Assembly: GCA_017964325.1 (NCBI GenBank) | Contig: JAGCSE010000049.1 | Span: 1 to 54,755 of the forward strand | Reading direction: 5' to 3' | Source of the DNA: Victivallales bacterium | GTDB lineage: Bacteria; Verrucomicrobiota; Lentisphaeria; Oligosphaerales; Oligosphaeraceae | Length of the DNA: 54,755 bases | In this document: piece by piece, positions 16,483 to 26,200 of the stretch | Layout: each line of letters begins with the position of its first letter | Position numbering within the stretch: position 1 is the first letter of the stretch | The notes under the pieces: model-generated | What the model saw: the letters and a program-made list of their open reading frames with translations, nothing else | Told to the model about the DNA's origin: nothing | Database searches by the model: none | Program-made: the position numbers and the translations under genes

Positions 16483-18609
16483 CTATTTAAGCTTATACTG
16501 CATAATGATGGCCGTGGCCGCTTTTGATTCAATCGCGAGTCCTCCCATGATTTCCGCTCCGCTCATTTCCCGTATGGTTTCCTCCTGTTTGTCGCGGTTC
16601 CAAATTTGATATTTGCCTTCCGGAATCAAGCCGCGCGGCATGGCATGCACGCTGCCGTCTTCGCGGAAATAGGCGATGATCATGCCCTCTTCAGCCTTGC
16701 CAAACTGCATGGCCATTGGATTACGGCTCTTGCCTGCGTAGGCCGTCAGCGGATAATAGTCGTCTTGAAGATACTTGGCAAGCGACCGCCATTCCGTCAA
16801 CGCCTCCTCCAGCTTTGCGGCTCCTGCTTCGTCGCCCGCACCAACGCCGATGCTGTTGCCGATATGGGAGCGCACGTCATACAACGACAGATTCATGAAT
16901 CCCGTCCCCCAATAGGAAATCCAAGAGGCACATCCAAATGTCTGGCATTGAGCACTTTCGATATCCGCCCAGAAATCGGAGCGCGTATGGAGGAAGGCAT
17001 AGCGCAACGTCTCCAGATCATAGCGCATGCCGCCGCTCGCGCAGGCGTCGATGAACGTGTTCGGATGGCGTTCCAGTAGTTCGGAAAAGACGCGCAGATA
17101 GCCTTCCGTGTAATGGTTTTCCGTGATGCCCGTGCGTGGGCAGCCCAGCCGTTCCGCCTCCTTCGTGTCCCACGCCGCCCAATACGGCCCCGGAAATATG
17201 TTGAAATCCTGCCGATACTGATCGACGCCATGCTCCGTGATGACTTTGTCCAGCATGTCAACAACGTAATCCACGGCGGACGAATCCGCGTAATTCACGA
17301 GAAGCGTCGTTCCCACAGGCACTTGTGTGTCATCGACAGCCTTTCCGTCCGACCCCAAAGCGATGACCTTTCCCGCCAGATCCTTCGCCGCCTTCGTTCC
17401 CGCTACAATGCGTTCAGGCTCAAGCCATAACGCAAATTGCAGATTTTCTCCATGCGCGGCGTCGCTCAACGGTTTCAGGCCGTTCGGATAGTTTTCCTTC
17501 TTTACGAACCAATTGCCTGTGAACGGCCAGTCATGGCCTTCCGTGTCATACCAGCCGGCGTCTTTGTTGAATTTGTCCAGAAGTTTCGTCACGCCGGTCT
17601 TTTTGTACAATTCGAATGCTGCCAGATCGCCTGCTTCGGTCGGGGCGTCCGGACAGATCAAGGCGTTGGTCGGCGGAATGTCGGTCTTCTGGTAACGGCA
17701 GAGATTCTCTTTTATCAGCCAACGGCGGTATTCATTTTGCCCATCCAGCCAATCGCCTTTGTAGGGCATCAGAACAATGCCCGGAAAACGCACGGATTCA
17801 TGCGGTTGCAACACAAAATCCGTTTTGTATTGTCCACCTGTCATGCGGACTCCGTCAGCCTCTTTTGTGAAATCGACCTTCCAATTGCCCTGCCAGTTCA
17901 GCACGGCGATGATGCCCATCCCAGCCGTGGCGTTTTCCAGGTTGAAACACGGCATGTAGTCGCTTGTGCATTTTCCGTTTGTGACGGCGTAGCTGGCGGT
18001 GCCGTTCAGCCGTTGGCAGAGTGGCTCGAAATCCGTGAAGGAACATGTGCTTCCACGCACGGCATGAAGCACATACGCTCCCGCCTGATGGCCGATGACT
18101 TCATCGATGGCCCGCAGATTCTGGATGCGCGGCGAACATACGTCCTGTTCATTGGTCAGGACAGCATCATATTCAATGACGGAAAACCCTTGATAATGAG
18201 TCAGCGTCACATCCAACTGCAGGGGAAATTCTTTGCAACGGTATCTTACAGTATCGCTCCAACGTATTTGATCCGCCGTTGGTTTATCTTGATGGTCATT
18301 GTGCAATGTGCCATGACGGCCCGATTCCACCCACGTCAAATCATCGGAAGACTTGCCGTCAACCAGAAAATGCACAGGCAGGAATTTGGGATCACGAAGA
18401 TACTGATCATCCATAATGTAGGGAGACCGTCTATCAACCAGAAATTGCAAAGGCGAAGATTTATGGCCAATGGGGCGAAGATACTTCAGGACGGCGAGCT
18501 GATTGTCATCCAGCTGATAGATCCAATCGTTCACAGTATCCACTTCACTACAACCACTCAATACTGTCATCGCCAAAACCGCTGAAAGAAATGAACCGCG
18601 CATGTTCAT
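16483..18609 (-). CDS. GH36 alpha-galactosidase-like lipoprotein
   Basis: The protein is 708 aa. ATG 18609 is chosen because AGGAG (18619-18623) lies 9 nt upstream; the ATG at 18618 would abut it. The leader ends in LSGC (Cys20), so the enzyme is probably membrane-anchored in the periplasm or at the surface. An N-terminal beta-supersandwich (about 45-300) precedes a barrel with AGWYDTEGHDWPF, LWLEPERI and YRQDFN (D468, probable nucleophile). CASGGMRYD and HTRSDFWAD (D545, probable acid/base) complete the GH36 pattern. Substrate could be alpha-galactosides or alpha-N-acetylgalactosaminides. It is in an operon between a helicase gene and a deacetylase-like gene, with gaps of 22 and 28 nt. Confidence 0.85.
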   Translation of the reverse strand: MNMRGSFLSAVLAMTVLSGCSEVDTVNDWIYQLDDNQLAVLKYLRPIGHKSSPLQFLVDRRSPYIMDDQYLRDPKFLPVHFLVDGKSSDDLTWVESGRHGTLHNDHQDKPTADQIRWSDTVRYRCKEFPLQLDVTLTHYQGFSVIEYDAVLTNEQDVCSPRIQNLRAIDEVIGHQAGAYVLHAVRGSTCSFTDFEPLCQRLNGTASYAVTNGKCTSDYMPCFNLENATAGMGIIAVLNWQGNWKVDFTKEADGVRMTGGQYKTDFVLQPHESVRFPGIVLMPYKGDWLDGQNEYRRWLIKENLCRYQKTDIPPTNALICPDAPTEAGDLAAFELYKKTGVTKLLDKFNKDAGWYDTEGHDWPFTGNWFVKKENYPNGLKPLSDAAHGENLQFALWLEPERIVAGTKAAKDLAGKVIALGSDGKAVDDTQVPVGTTLLVNYADSSAVDYVVDMLDKVITEHGVDQYRQDFNIFPGPYWAAWDTKEAERLGCPRTGITENHYTEGYLRVFSELLERHPNTFIDACASGGMRYDLETLRYAFLHTRSDFWADIESAQCQTFGCASWISYWGTGFMNLSLYDVRSHIGNSIGVGAGDEAGAAKLEEALTEWRSLAKYLQDDYYPLTAYAGKSRNPMAMQFGKAEEGMIIAYFREDGSVHAMPRGLIPEGKYQIWNRDKQEETIREMSGAEIMGGLAIESKAATAIIMQYKLK

Positions 18610-18631
18610 GGATTTCATCTCCTGTTCGTTG

Positions 18632-21229
18632 TCATTCAAACAGTTGCAACTGAAGCGGCTTGCCGTCTTCCGTTGAAGGCATCTGCACATGGGCGCTTAG
18701 TTCGGGCGTCGTTTTCACATCCGCCGCCAAGCTGTTGTAGTCCGTCAGCGTCAGTTCCTCCACGACGCCGTCGCGTTCGAAGCCGCGCCGCATCCGTGTG
18801 AACATGCGGTTGTCCGAACGATCCGTCAGATGCTCCAGATCGCCGACGACGACCATTTCACGGCGACTCCGCGTATGCGTCACGTTCACGCGGTTCGCAT
18901 CGTTCACAAAGCCGATGCCGTGCTCGCCGGAACGGACATACGACACGATGACGACATCGCTTTCACCGCCTTGAAAGCTATCGACGGTTGAGATCCGGTC
19001 ATGTGTAAATGCTTCCCATTCCGCTTCATCCATATCATCTGGCCGATTCAGCCGCATCATGACGCGGATCAGTTTCGCCTGCCGCCTGTACGGTGTGATC
19101 AGGCAGACTTCCTCTTTTGGATATTGCTTGATGAACGACAGCATGAGCGACGTGCAAACCACCGCCTCAGCGTAGTTTTCATAGCCCGGCTGGAAGCCTT
19201 CCAGCCGCAGCTGCTCATGCCGCAACCAGTCTGGAAGGCCGGACGTGTTCATGAATTTCAGCGTCTGCGGCGGGTATTTCGCTTCGCGTTCTTTGATGGA
19301 CAGCGTGTAGTATTCCGCTGCTGCGTTGGTCATCACCTGCGCATCGTAAAACAGTTGCGACGAGAAATGCATGAGCCGCGGATTCTGGCAGCGGTAACAT
19401 GTTTTCAGCAGAATGACGGGCAGCTTGCGGCAGTCCTGCAACCATCCCATGAAACCGCCACCGATGAAATACCGCTGGACCTGCGTCATTTCATGCTCCT
19501 CCTCCAACTGCTTCCAGACTTGCTCAGGCAACGGGAACGGCGGCAGTTGCTTGGGGTCTCCAAAGAAAAAAGCACGTTTTGCAAGACACACGCATGAAAG
19601 GACTTCCGAACTTCCAGACATTCCCGCTTCATCAAAGACAATCACATCGAATAGCCCTACATCCGCTATGCGCGACGCCAATATCGGAGACCGCAGAATA
19701 CCGATGTGCGTTCCCGCATGGATTTCGCATTGCATTTTTTTCACATTTACCGTGAAACGGCTGAACAACTGCGCATCACCGGACCAGCAGCGTTCCGCAA
19801 CATCGCTGCGAACGGCCTCCTTCGCCGACGCATGCCGTAACAACGGCAAATCGAACAGACGGCGGCAGATGTTGTCAACCGCCGTGTTGGATGGCGCGGT
19901 CACCAATATTCGCAGATGTTTTTTCGCCAATTCGCGCACGACCTGTTCCAAAACCGACGTCTTGCCCGTCCCAGGCGGCCCCTGCACGAGAACGACCGCG
20001 TTCCGCATATCCAAACACGCCTGGACGGCCCGCGCCTGCTGTCCGTCCAATTTCGGATATTCCTCCGAAATCCCCTCCGCCGGAATGAAATACGATAACG
20101 GCATGATTCCCAACATCCCGCGCAACGCAAGCAGCCCCGTCATCGAACGATCCTGCGTCGTATCCCGCAACGTGCTGACAACCCGTGTCACATAACCCTG
20201 CGGACTCTTGCGCGGCTTGCCGCGAAGACCGCCGTCAATCGGCAGCGCGGGGCTTCCGTCCCACGTAATCGTCCCGATGAACGTCGATTCATCCAAAACG
20301 TCAATGGTAAAACTACCGACCGTTGATTTCGGCATTCCAGCGGGATACAACGTCAGACGACTCCCTTCATGCAGCGGAAGCGACAAATCCGATGGCAACG
20401 GCAGCCGCACGACCTCCATTCCATCATGATACGGCACCATGACCTGCGCATTCTCAAACGACAGTTCGAACGTCTCTTCGCAATGAAGCAGCCGCGTCTC
20501 CGTCTCGCACAGCAACTCCAAATCACGCCGCACCTCCCAGTCGCCGCGCATGGGAAGCACGCCCTCCACGGCGGGTTCAGGCTTTTCCGCCGCCTTGTTC
20601 GATACGTCATCGTCAAATGTGAACGCCAACTGCATATCTCGTTCATCAGCAGTCATTTCCGATAATACCTTCCACAACAGCTCCTTATATTCCTTCGTAC
20701 CCCGAAGTAATTTCTTAGCCACCTTGCTGGCTTGCTTCTCAGCCAATTCCTTCAGCGCCACCTTGATGTAATCCTGCTTGACCGTGTTCAAATCTATCTG
20801 CGGATAGTCACGACGAATGATTTTCACTACTTCGGACATCACCTCAACCTTCTCGCCTTCAGATATTTCCGGCATGGCGGCATCCATTTCAACGGCTTCG
20901 CCCAACGTCAGTTTGCCATCATTGAATTTAAACCGCTGGACGATGCTTTTTTCCGCCGTGTCCAATAACATGGCGGGACATGATGCAATGCCATCCCATA
21001 TCAGGCAGGCAATGCGGCGGGAATCCTTGTCCTTTTCAGGAGGAATTATCTTAACATCTTCAATGACAATGCCTTTTGGCGGCGCGAGAAACGGCATCGG
21101 ATGGCATGCCTCCTCCCACATTCGGAAGAATTTCTCCCCTGTGGCCGTGGCGGCGCCATGTCCGAGTCTTTTGAACAACTCGGCAAAATACTGCTCTATT
21201 TTTTCAATCTCGCCAGCGCTGTTGAACAT
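18632..21229 (-). CDS. UPF1/DNA2-like superfamily 1B helicase
   Basis: The protein is 865 aa. ATG 21229 has AAGGG 6 nt upstream; the longer frame starting 21247 has no ribosome site. The N-terminal half (about 1-400) is helical then beta-rich and carries no motif I recognise. The helicase core has Walker A GPPGTGKT (around 417-424), APSNTAVDNI (Ia), FDEAGMS (Walker B), DPKQLPPF (III), ITPYRRQAKLI (IV), STVDSFQGGESD (V) and NVTHTRSRREMVVVG (VI), the full SF1B set. It should unwind RNA or DNA 5'-3'. No nuclease domain is evident. Its place ahead of a glycosidase gene is unusual and may only reflect co-transcription. Confidence 0.92.
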   Translation of the reverse strand: MFNSAGEIEKIEQYFAELFKRLGHGAATATGEKFFRMWEEACHPMPFLAPPKGIVIEDVKIIPPEKDKDSRRIACLIWDGIASCPAMLLDTAEKSIVQRFKFNDGKLTLGEAVEMDAAMPEISEGEKVEVMSEVVKIIRRDYPQIDLNTVKQDYIKVALKELAEKQASKVAKKLLRGTKEYKELLWKVLSEMTADERDMQLAFTFDDDVSNKAAEKPEPAVEGVLPMRGDWEVRRDLELLCETETRLLHCEETFELSFENAQVMVPYHDGMEVVRLPLPSDLSLPLHEGSRLTLYPAGMPKSTVGSFTIDVLDESTFIGTITWDGSPALPIDGGLRGKPRKSPQGYVTRVVSTLRDTTQDRSMTGLLALRGMLGIMPLSYFIPAEGISEEYPKLDGQQARAVQACLDMRNAVVLVQGPPGTGKTSVLEQVVRELAKKHLRILVTAPSNTAVDNICRRLFDLPLLRHASAKEAVRSDVAERCWSGDAQLFSRFTVNVKKMQCEIHAGTHIGILRSPILASRIADVGLFDVIVFDEAGMSGSSEVLSCVCLAKRAFFFGDPKQLPPFPLPEQVWKQLEEEHEMTQVQRYFIGGGFMGWLQDCRKLPVILLKTCYRCQNPRLMHFSSQLFYDAQVMTNAAAEYYTLSIKEREAKYPPQTLKFMNTSGLPDWLRHEQLRLEGFQPGYENYAEAVVCTSLMLSFIKQYPKEEVCLITPYRRQAKLIRVMMRLNRPDDMDEAEWEAFTHDRISTVDSFQGGESDVVIVSYVRSGEHGIGFVNDANRVNVTHTRSRREMVVVGDLEHLTDRSDNRMFTRMRRGFERDGVVEELTLTDYNSLAADVKTTPELSAHVQMPSTEDGKPLQLQLFE

Positions 21230-21628
21230 AATGGACCCTTGCCGCATGACATGGTTGTTTTGTTAAAATATACTCCGTTTCCACAAGTTATCCACAACAG
21301 ACAGGAAGAAGTTGATGGTCTTCATGTAAAAGGACGTTTTTCAAGATTATCTTGGAAAGTATTGAATGTGTGCTATATAACGAATAAAATCAATCATTCA
21401 GATTGACAAACATTGCATTTTGCTATGACAGTGCTATATTTGCTTCTTCAATCAAGGCAAGATGATCAAGGAAATAACTTGTGCAATTTTTGCACAAGTT
21501 GCCAAGGACGGCTGAGGCTATCTTGTTAAGAAGGGCTATATTATGGAAAAGTATTATGGAATGCTTTCTCCTTCGGCATTCATTTTTTAACCGCCAACAG
21601 CCGAAAGGCAATTGAGAAATAAAACATA
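21230..21628. other. AT-rich non-coding region upstream of the DUF3791/DUF3990 cassette
   Basis: About 400 bases without a convincing gene. It contains a perfect 11-bp palindrome (21476-21500, AACTTGTGCAA-TTT-TTGCACAAGTT) and a terminator-like hairpin (next entry). The space could hold a small RNA or the operator and promoter of the cassette. Confidence 0.5.
21559..21588 (+). terminator. Terminator-like hairpin before the DUF3791 gene
   Basis: GAATGC and GCATTC flank an 11-nt loop and are followed by A then six T. It would end a short plus-strand transcript starting upstream, or attenuate the downstream cassette. Confidence 0.45.
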
Positions 21629-21856
21629 ATGGAAGAGAAAAGACAGATACTCTTCATGCAGATACGGATACTGAAGATGGCATCGGAGAATTTCGGGTTG
21701 TCTTTGGCTGATACGGCGCGTCTGTTTAAGAAATATGATGTCCTGCCATACATCAGAGAATTGTATGGTCTTTTCCACATGGAGGGGGATCTCGCCATCT
21801 TTGAGGATGTTAAGAAATATTTAAAACATAAAGGAGCGAACTTATGCAACTGCTGA
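21629..21856 (+). CDS. DUF3791 small protein, putative antitoxin
   Basis: The protein is 75 aa and helical. It contains FMQIRILKMASENFGLSLAD, YDVLPYIRELYGLFHMEGD and FEDVKKYLKHKG, the usual order of DUF3791 proteins. These are commonly found next to DUF3990 genes, as here, where it overlaps the next gene by 13 nt. The pairing suggests it regulates or neutralises the DUF3990 protein; this is inferred from context, not from a motif. Confidence 0.8.
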   Translation: MEEKRQILFMQIRILKMASENFGLSLADTARLFKKYDVLPYIRELYGLFHMEGDLAIFEDVKKYLKHKGANLCNC

Positions 21857-22419
21857 ATGAAGGAATGCTTCTTTATCATGGTAGTTACGTGACCGTGGAA
21901 AAACCGATTTTGGATAAGTGCGCGAAATTCAAGGACTTTGGTCAAGGCTTTTATCTGACAACCTCTTTGCCTCAGGCCAGAAGCTTTGCAAAGCTGTCTT
22001 CATCGAGAGCTAAAAATGATGGTCTAATACCTGTATCAGAAAAGATGGCATGGATCTCCGTTTTCCAAGTTGGCGATGTCACTAGCCTGAAGACCTTTGT
22101 GTTTCAAACTGCGGACAAGGACTGGCTTCATTGCATCGTTGCCCATCGTCGAAAAAGGCAGTTTACGGAAATACGCCGACAGATGAAAGGTTATGATGTC
22201 ATCGGCGGAAAAGTCGCGAATGATGACACAAACGCCACAATCAATGCCTACATCCTTGGAGTATATGGAAGGATGGGAAGCGAAAGCGCAGACAATATCT
22301 GCATCAGTCTTTTGATTCCTGAACGGCTGAAAGACCAGTTTTGCTTCAGAAGCCAAAAGGCAATATCCTGCCTAAAGTATATTAAAAGTGAAAAAGTCGA
22401 ATGCGGAGAGGGCAGATGA
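21844..22419 (+). CDS. DUF3990 protein, ADP-ribosyltransferase-like putative toxin
   Basis: The protein is 191 aa with AAGGAG 8 nt before the ATG. The opening LLYHGSYVTVEKP and FKDFGQGFYLTTSLPQARSFA match DUF3990, whose YHGS and GFYLT blocks resemble the NAD-binding core of ADP-ribosyltransferases. The C-terminal segment QFCFRSQKAISCLKYI is also typical. Known relatives sit with DUF3791 partners and are treated as toxin-antitoxin-like, but target and activity are not established. Its stop overlaps the next ATG (ATGA), so all three small genes are translationally coupled. Confidence 0.82.
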   Translation: MQLLNEGMLLYHGSYVTVEKPILDKCAKFKDFGQGFYLTTSLPQARSFAKLSSSRAKNDGLIPVSEKMAWISVFQVGDVTSLKTFVFQTADKDWLHCIVAHRRKRQFTEIRRQMKGYDVIGGKVANDDTNATINAYILGVYGRMGSESADNICISLLIPERLKDQFCFRSQKAISCLKYIKSEKVECGEGR

Positions 22420-22649
22420 AGAAGGACAAGACCATTTTTGCAATGAATGCCGTTGCGATTATACTTGTGGAAGATATTGCAAAAGAATTCGGAAAACCTA
22501 CGGAGGATGTCCTCTTGGATTTCATGCAATCGAAAACTGCGGACAATCTCTATGACGATTCACTCAAACTGTGGTGGGACGGACCGTCCGCCGTCGGCGA
22601 ACGATACAAGAAGGAACTTATTTCAAGAGACTGCGGGGAAACAAGATAG
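22416..22649 (+). CDS. Small DUF3791-like partner protein
   Basis: The protein is 77 aa from ATG 22416, which overlaps the DUF3990 stop by 4 nt. It reads AMNAVAIILVEDIAKEFGKP, DVLLDFMQSKTADNLYD and KLWWDGPSAVGERYKKEL. The last part is the ending often seen in a second small protein that accompanies DUF3990 genes. It may be another antitoxin-like partner. A frame beginning 22401 is possible but has no ribosome site of its own. Confidence 0.7.
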   Translation: MKKDKTIFAMNAVAIILVEDIAKEFGKPTEDVLLDFMQSKTADNLYDDSLKLWWDGPSAVGERYKKELISRDCGETR

Positions 22650-22657
22650 AATCTGTC

Positions 22658-23131
22658 ATGAGCCATGATTATTCAGAAAATACCATATTGATCCAGAAAG
22701 TCGACAAGGGCACGGATTTGGCGAACATGCTTCTGGCATACGTGGAAAAATGTTCATGGAATGAAGCCAAAGAGCATGTCGCCGAAATGATCAGAGCCTG
22801 GAAATTTACAGATTGGGAGACCATGTTCGCGGCGATCCATAACGGAAAAATCGTCGGCATGGTTTCCGCAATGAAGAAGGACTACTATCCGTTGCCGGAT
22901 ATCTATCCATGGGTGTCCTGCATTTTTGTTTCCGAAGAATACCGTGGCCAGAAAATCAGCGGAGAGCTGATCGCCTATGCGAACCAGTATCTGAAAAAGC
23001 ATGGCTTCAGCAGGAGCTATATCCCGTCAGAATTTTTCGGACTATACGAACGTTATGGCTACTCCTATCTTCGGGATATCGTCAATTACGGCGGCGGAAC
23101 CGATCACTTGTTCGTCAAGGAACTAGAATAG
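22658..23131 (+). CDS. GNAT family N-acetyltransferase
   Basis: The protein is 157 aa. ATG 22658 is preferred to an earlier in-frame start within the previous gene because the protein homology begins here. Central strand AAIHNGKIVGMVSAM, then PWVSCIFVSEEYRGQKISGEL with the RGQKIS acetyl-CoA loop, and SEFFGLYERYGYSY, the typical GNAT C-terminal Tyr motif. Substrate unknown. It starts 8 nt after the small partner gene, so it may be co-transcribed with the DUF3990 cassette, where acetyltransferases are not a usual member. Confidence 0.88.
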   Translation: MSHDYSENTILIQKVDKGTDLANMLLAYVEKCSWNEAKEHVAEMIRAWKFTDWETMFAAIHNGKIVGMVSAMKKDYYPLPDIYPWVSCIFVSEEYRGQKISGELIAYANQYLKKHGFSRSYIPSEFFGLYERYGYSYLRDIVNYGGGTDHLFVKELE

Positions 23132-23277
23132 GAAGATTGATTAGTCTATAGATTTCTCTCTTCTACACAACTGTAAAAAATCCTAAAAATCTCCGCCGTC
23201 CAGTTGCCTCTTTGGTTTTACCATTATATTAAAGAAAACAGCTTCCAGATTTCCTTTTGAACCTTTCGGAAAACACC

Positions 23278-26200
23278 ATGCCCATACCATTCGTCCATCT
23301 CCATACCCATAGCGATTTCAGCCTGCTTGACGGCACCGCCAAAATCGAAGCCATGCTAGCCAAATGCAAAGATTTCGGAATGCCAGCCCTGGCCATCACG
23401 GATCATGGCAACATGAGCGGCTGCTACGAGCTCTCCACGCTGGCGCCAAATTACGAAGTCAATCCCATCATGGGCTGCGAGTTTTATGTCGCACCAAGCT
23501 ACTATACCGTGAAAGACCCTAACGAGCGCCATCATCAGGGCTTCCATCTCGTCTGCCTTGCAGAGACTTACAAAGGTTATCAAAACCTATGCCACCTGAA
23601 CGAGGAGGCATGGATTCGCGGCCATTACTACCATCCGCGAATCGACAAGAATCTTCTTCGACAGTACCATGAAGACATCATCTGCCTCTCCGCCTGCATC
23701 TCCGGCGAAATCCCACGCAAGTTTCTAGACGGCGATGAAAAAGGCGCCATTCTCGCCATCGAAGAATATGCCTCCATCTTCGGCGACAACAATTTCTTCC
23801 TTGAAATCCAGAACCACGGCATCAAGGAGGAAGCCGAAACCGCCAAGTTTTTAATCGAAATCGCCCAGAGGAAAGGCATCCCGCTTGTCGTCACAAATGA
23901 CTCCCATTACCTGCTTAAGGAACACAAAGAAGCCCATGAGGTCTTCCTCTGCATCGGTACGCAGAAAACCATGAAAGACCCTAATCGTATGCGCTTTGAC
24001 GGCGATGGATTCTGGTTCAAGGACTCCGACGAAATGGCAGCACTCTTTCCCGAACTCCCAGAAGCCATGTCCAACACCGTCGAAATCGCCAAACGCTGCA
24101 GCGTCCATCTGCCAACCGTCGATGACAAACCGCCCGCCAACCATTATCCTGAATATCCAACACCTGACGGAAAAGATAGAGAACAATACCTCCGCGAAAT
24201 CTGCGAACAAGGCATCCCCGAACGGTACGGCTTCGACCCGAAGGCAAAGGAGTTCACACCCGAACAGCAGGTCGTTATCGACCGTATGAACTATGAAATC
24301 GGCATCATCAAGAAGACGAAATTCATCAGCTATTTTCTGGTCGTGTGGGACTTCCTGAACTATGGTCACAAAGTCGGCGTGCCGCTCGGTCCGGGCCGCG
24401 GTTCGGGCGCTGGCTCCATCGTCGCCTACCTGATGCACATCACAGACATCGATCCTATCCGCTACGGTCTTCTGTTCGAACGTTTTCTGAACCCAGAGCG
24501 CGTCAGTCCGCCTGATTTCGACATCGACCTGTGCGAACGCCGCCGTCACGTCGTCATCGAATACGTCCGCGAAAAGTACGGCGCCCCCAACGTCGTGCAA
24601 ATCGGCACCTTCGGCACGTTGAAAGCCAAGGCCGTCATCAAAGACGTCGCACGCGCGCTTGGAATGACCTTCGAACAGGGCAACCGCCTCTGCAAACTCG
24701 TTCCAGCAGATCCCAAAATGACCCTCGCCAAAGCCTACGACGGCAGCGACGAAATCAAACAGCTCGTTGATAACGACCCTGAATACAAGGAGTTGTGGAA
24801 ATTTGCAAAAATCCTTGAAGGGCTGAACCGCAACATGTCCATCCACGCGGCAGGCGTCATCATCTGCGATATGCCCGTCGCGGAAGTCGCCCCCATCTCC
24901 AAAGGCGCCAGCGACGAGCCGACGACACAGTTCTCCGCCGTCCCCTGCGAGCATCTCGGACTGCTGAAAATGGATTTCCTCGGCCTCCGCACACTCACGA
25001 TCATCCAAGACGCGCTCGACCTTATCGAGAAATCACGAGGCATCAAACTCAAATCGTCCGAAATACCGATTGACGATGCCAAAACGTTCCAATTGCTCAA
25101 CAAAGGCGATACAATCGCTGTCTTCCAGCTTGAATCTGGTGGAATGCAACAGCTCTGCCGTCAGTTCGGAGTCGAAAAAATCGAACACATCATCGCCTTG
25201 ATCGCCCTCTATCGTCCAGGCCCCATGCAGTTCATGAAGAATTTCATCGACCGCAAAGCAGGCCGAGAAGATTGCGACTACGATGTCCCCATCATGGAAA
25301 ATCTTCTCTCCGAGACATTTGGCATCATGCTCTATCAGGAGCAGATCATGCAGGTGGCGCAAGCCGTCGCAGGCTTCACGCTTGGTTCTGCCGACATCCT
25401 CCGCCGCGCCATCGGCAAGAAAAAAATCAAGCTCATGGAATCCATGTACGCCCAATTCATCGAAGGCGGAGAGAAAAACGGCTATCCAAAAGAGAAGCTT
25501 GACAAGATTTGGGAGAAAATCAAGATTTTCGCGGGATACGGCTTCAACAAGTCGCATTCCGCCGCATATGGCTTCATGTCGTATCGTACCGCCTATTTGA
25601 AGGCGCATTTCGCGCCTGAATTCCTCGCGGCCAACATGACCTCCGAACTCGGTAACTCCGAACGGACCGCCTTCCTTTTGAAAGAATGCCGCAAGCAGGG
25701 CATCAAAATCCTTCCACCAGATGTAAATGTCTGCGACGTCGGATTCTCCGTCGCCAACGAGCAGATTTTCTTCGGCCTTGCCGCCATCAAGGGAATCGGC
25801 CAGTCGGCCGTCAGCGGCATCATCGAAGCCCGCGAAAAAGGCGGTCCGTTCAAGGATATCAATGATTTCTGCGAACGAGTTGAAGGCAACAGCAAGCGGC
25901 TCATGGAAAATCTCATCAAGGCTGGAGCCATGGACTGCTTCGGACTCAAACGTTCGCAGCTTCTGGCCATTGCGGATGAAGCACTTGCCGCCGCGCAACG
26001 CTCCCAAAAGGACCGTAAATCTGGACAGCGTTCTCTTTTCGACCTCTTCGCTCCTGAAGATCAGTCGTTTACAAAAGTCACTGCCCCTGACATCCCTGAA
26101 TGGCCCATGAAGGAAAAGCTGAACTATGAAAAGGAGCTTCTCGGATTCTATGTCAGCGGACATCCCATCGCCGAATTCCAGGAGCAAATCGATACGTTCC

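Noticed and set aside
21423..21611. 62-aa minus-strand ORF upstream of DUF3791
   Set aside because: No ribosome site or family match, and it runs through a palindrome and a terminator hairpin.
23851..25008. 385-aa minus-strand ORF inside dnaE
   Set aside because: Long antisense frame of a conserved GC-biased gene; no domain and no ribosome site.
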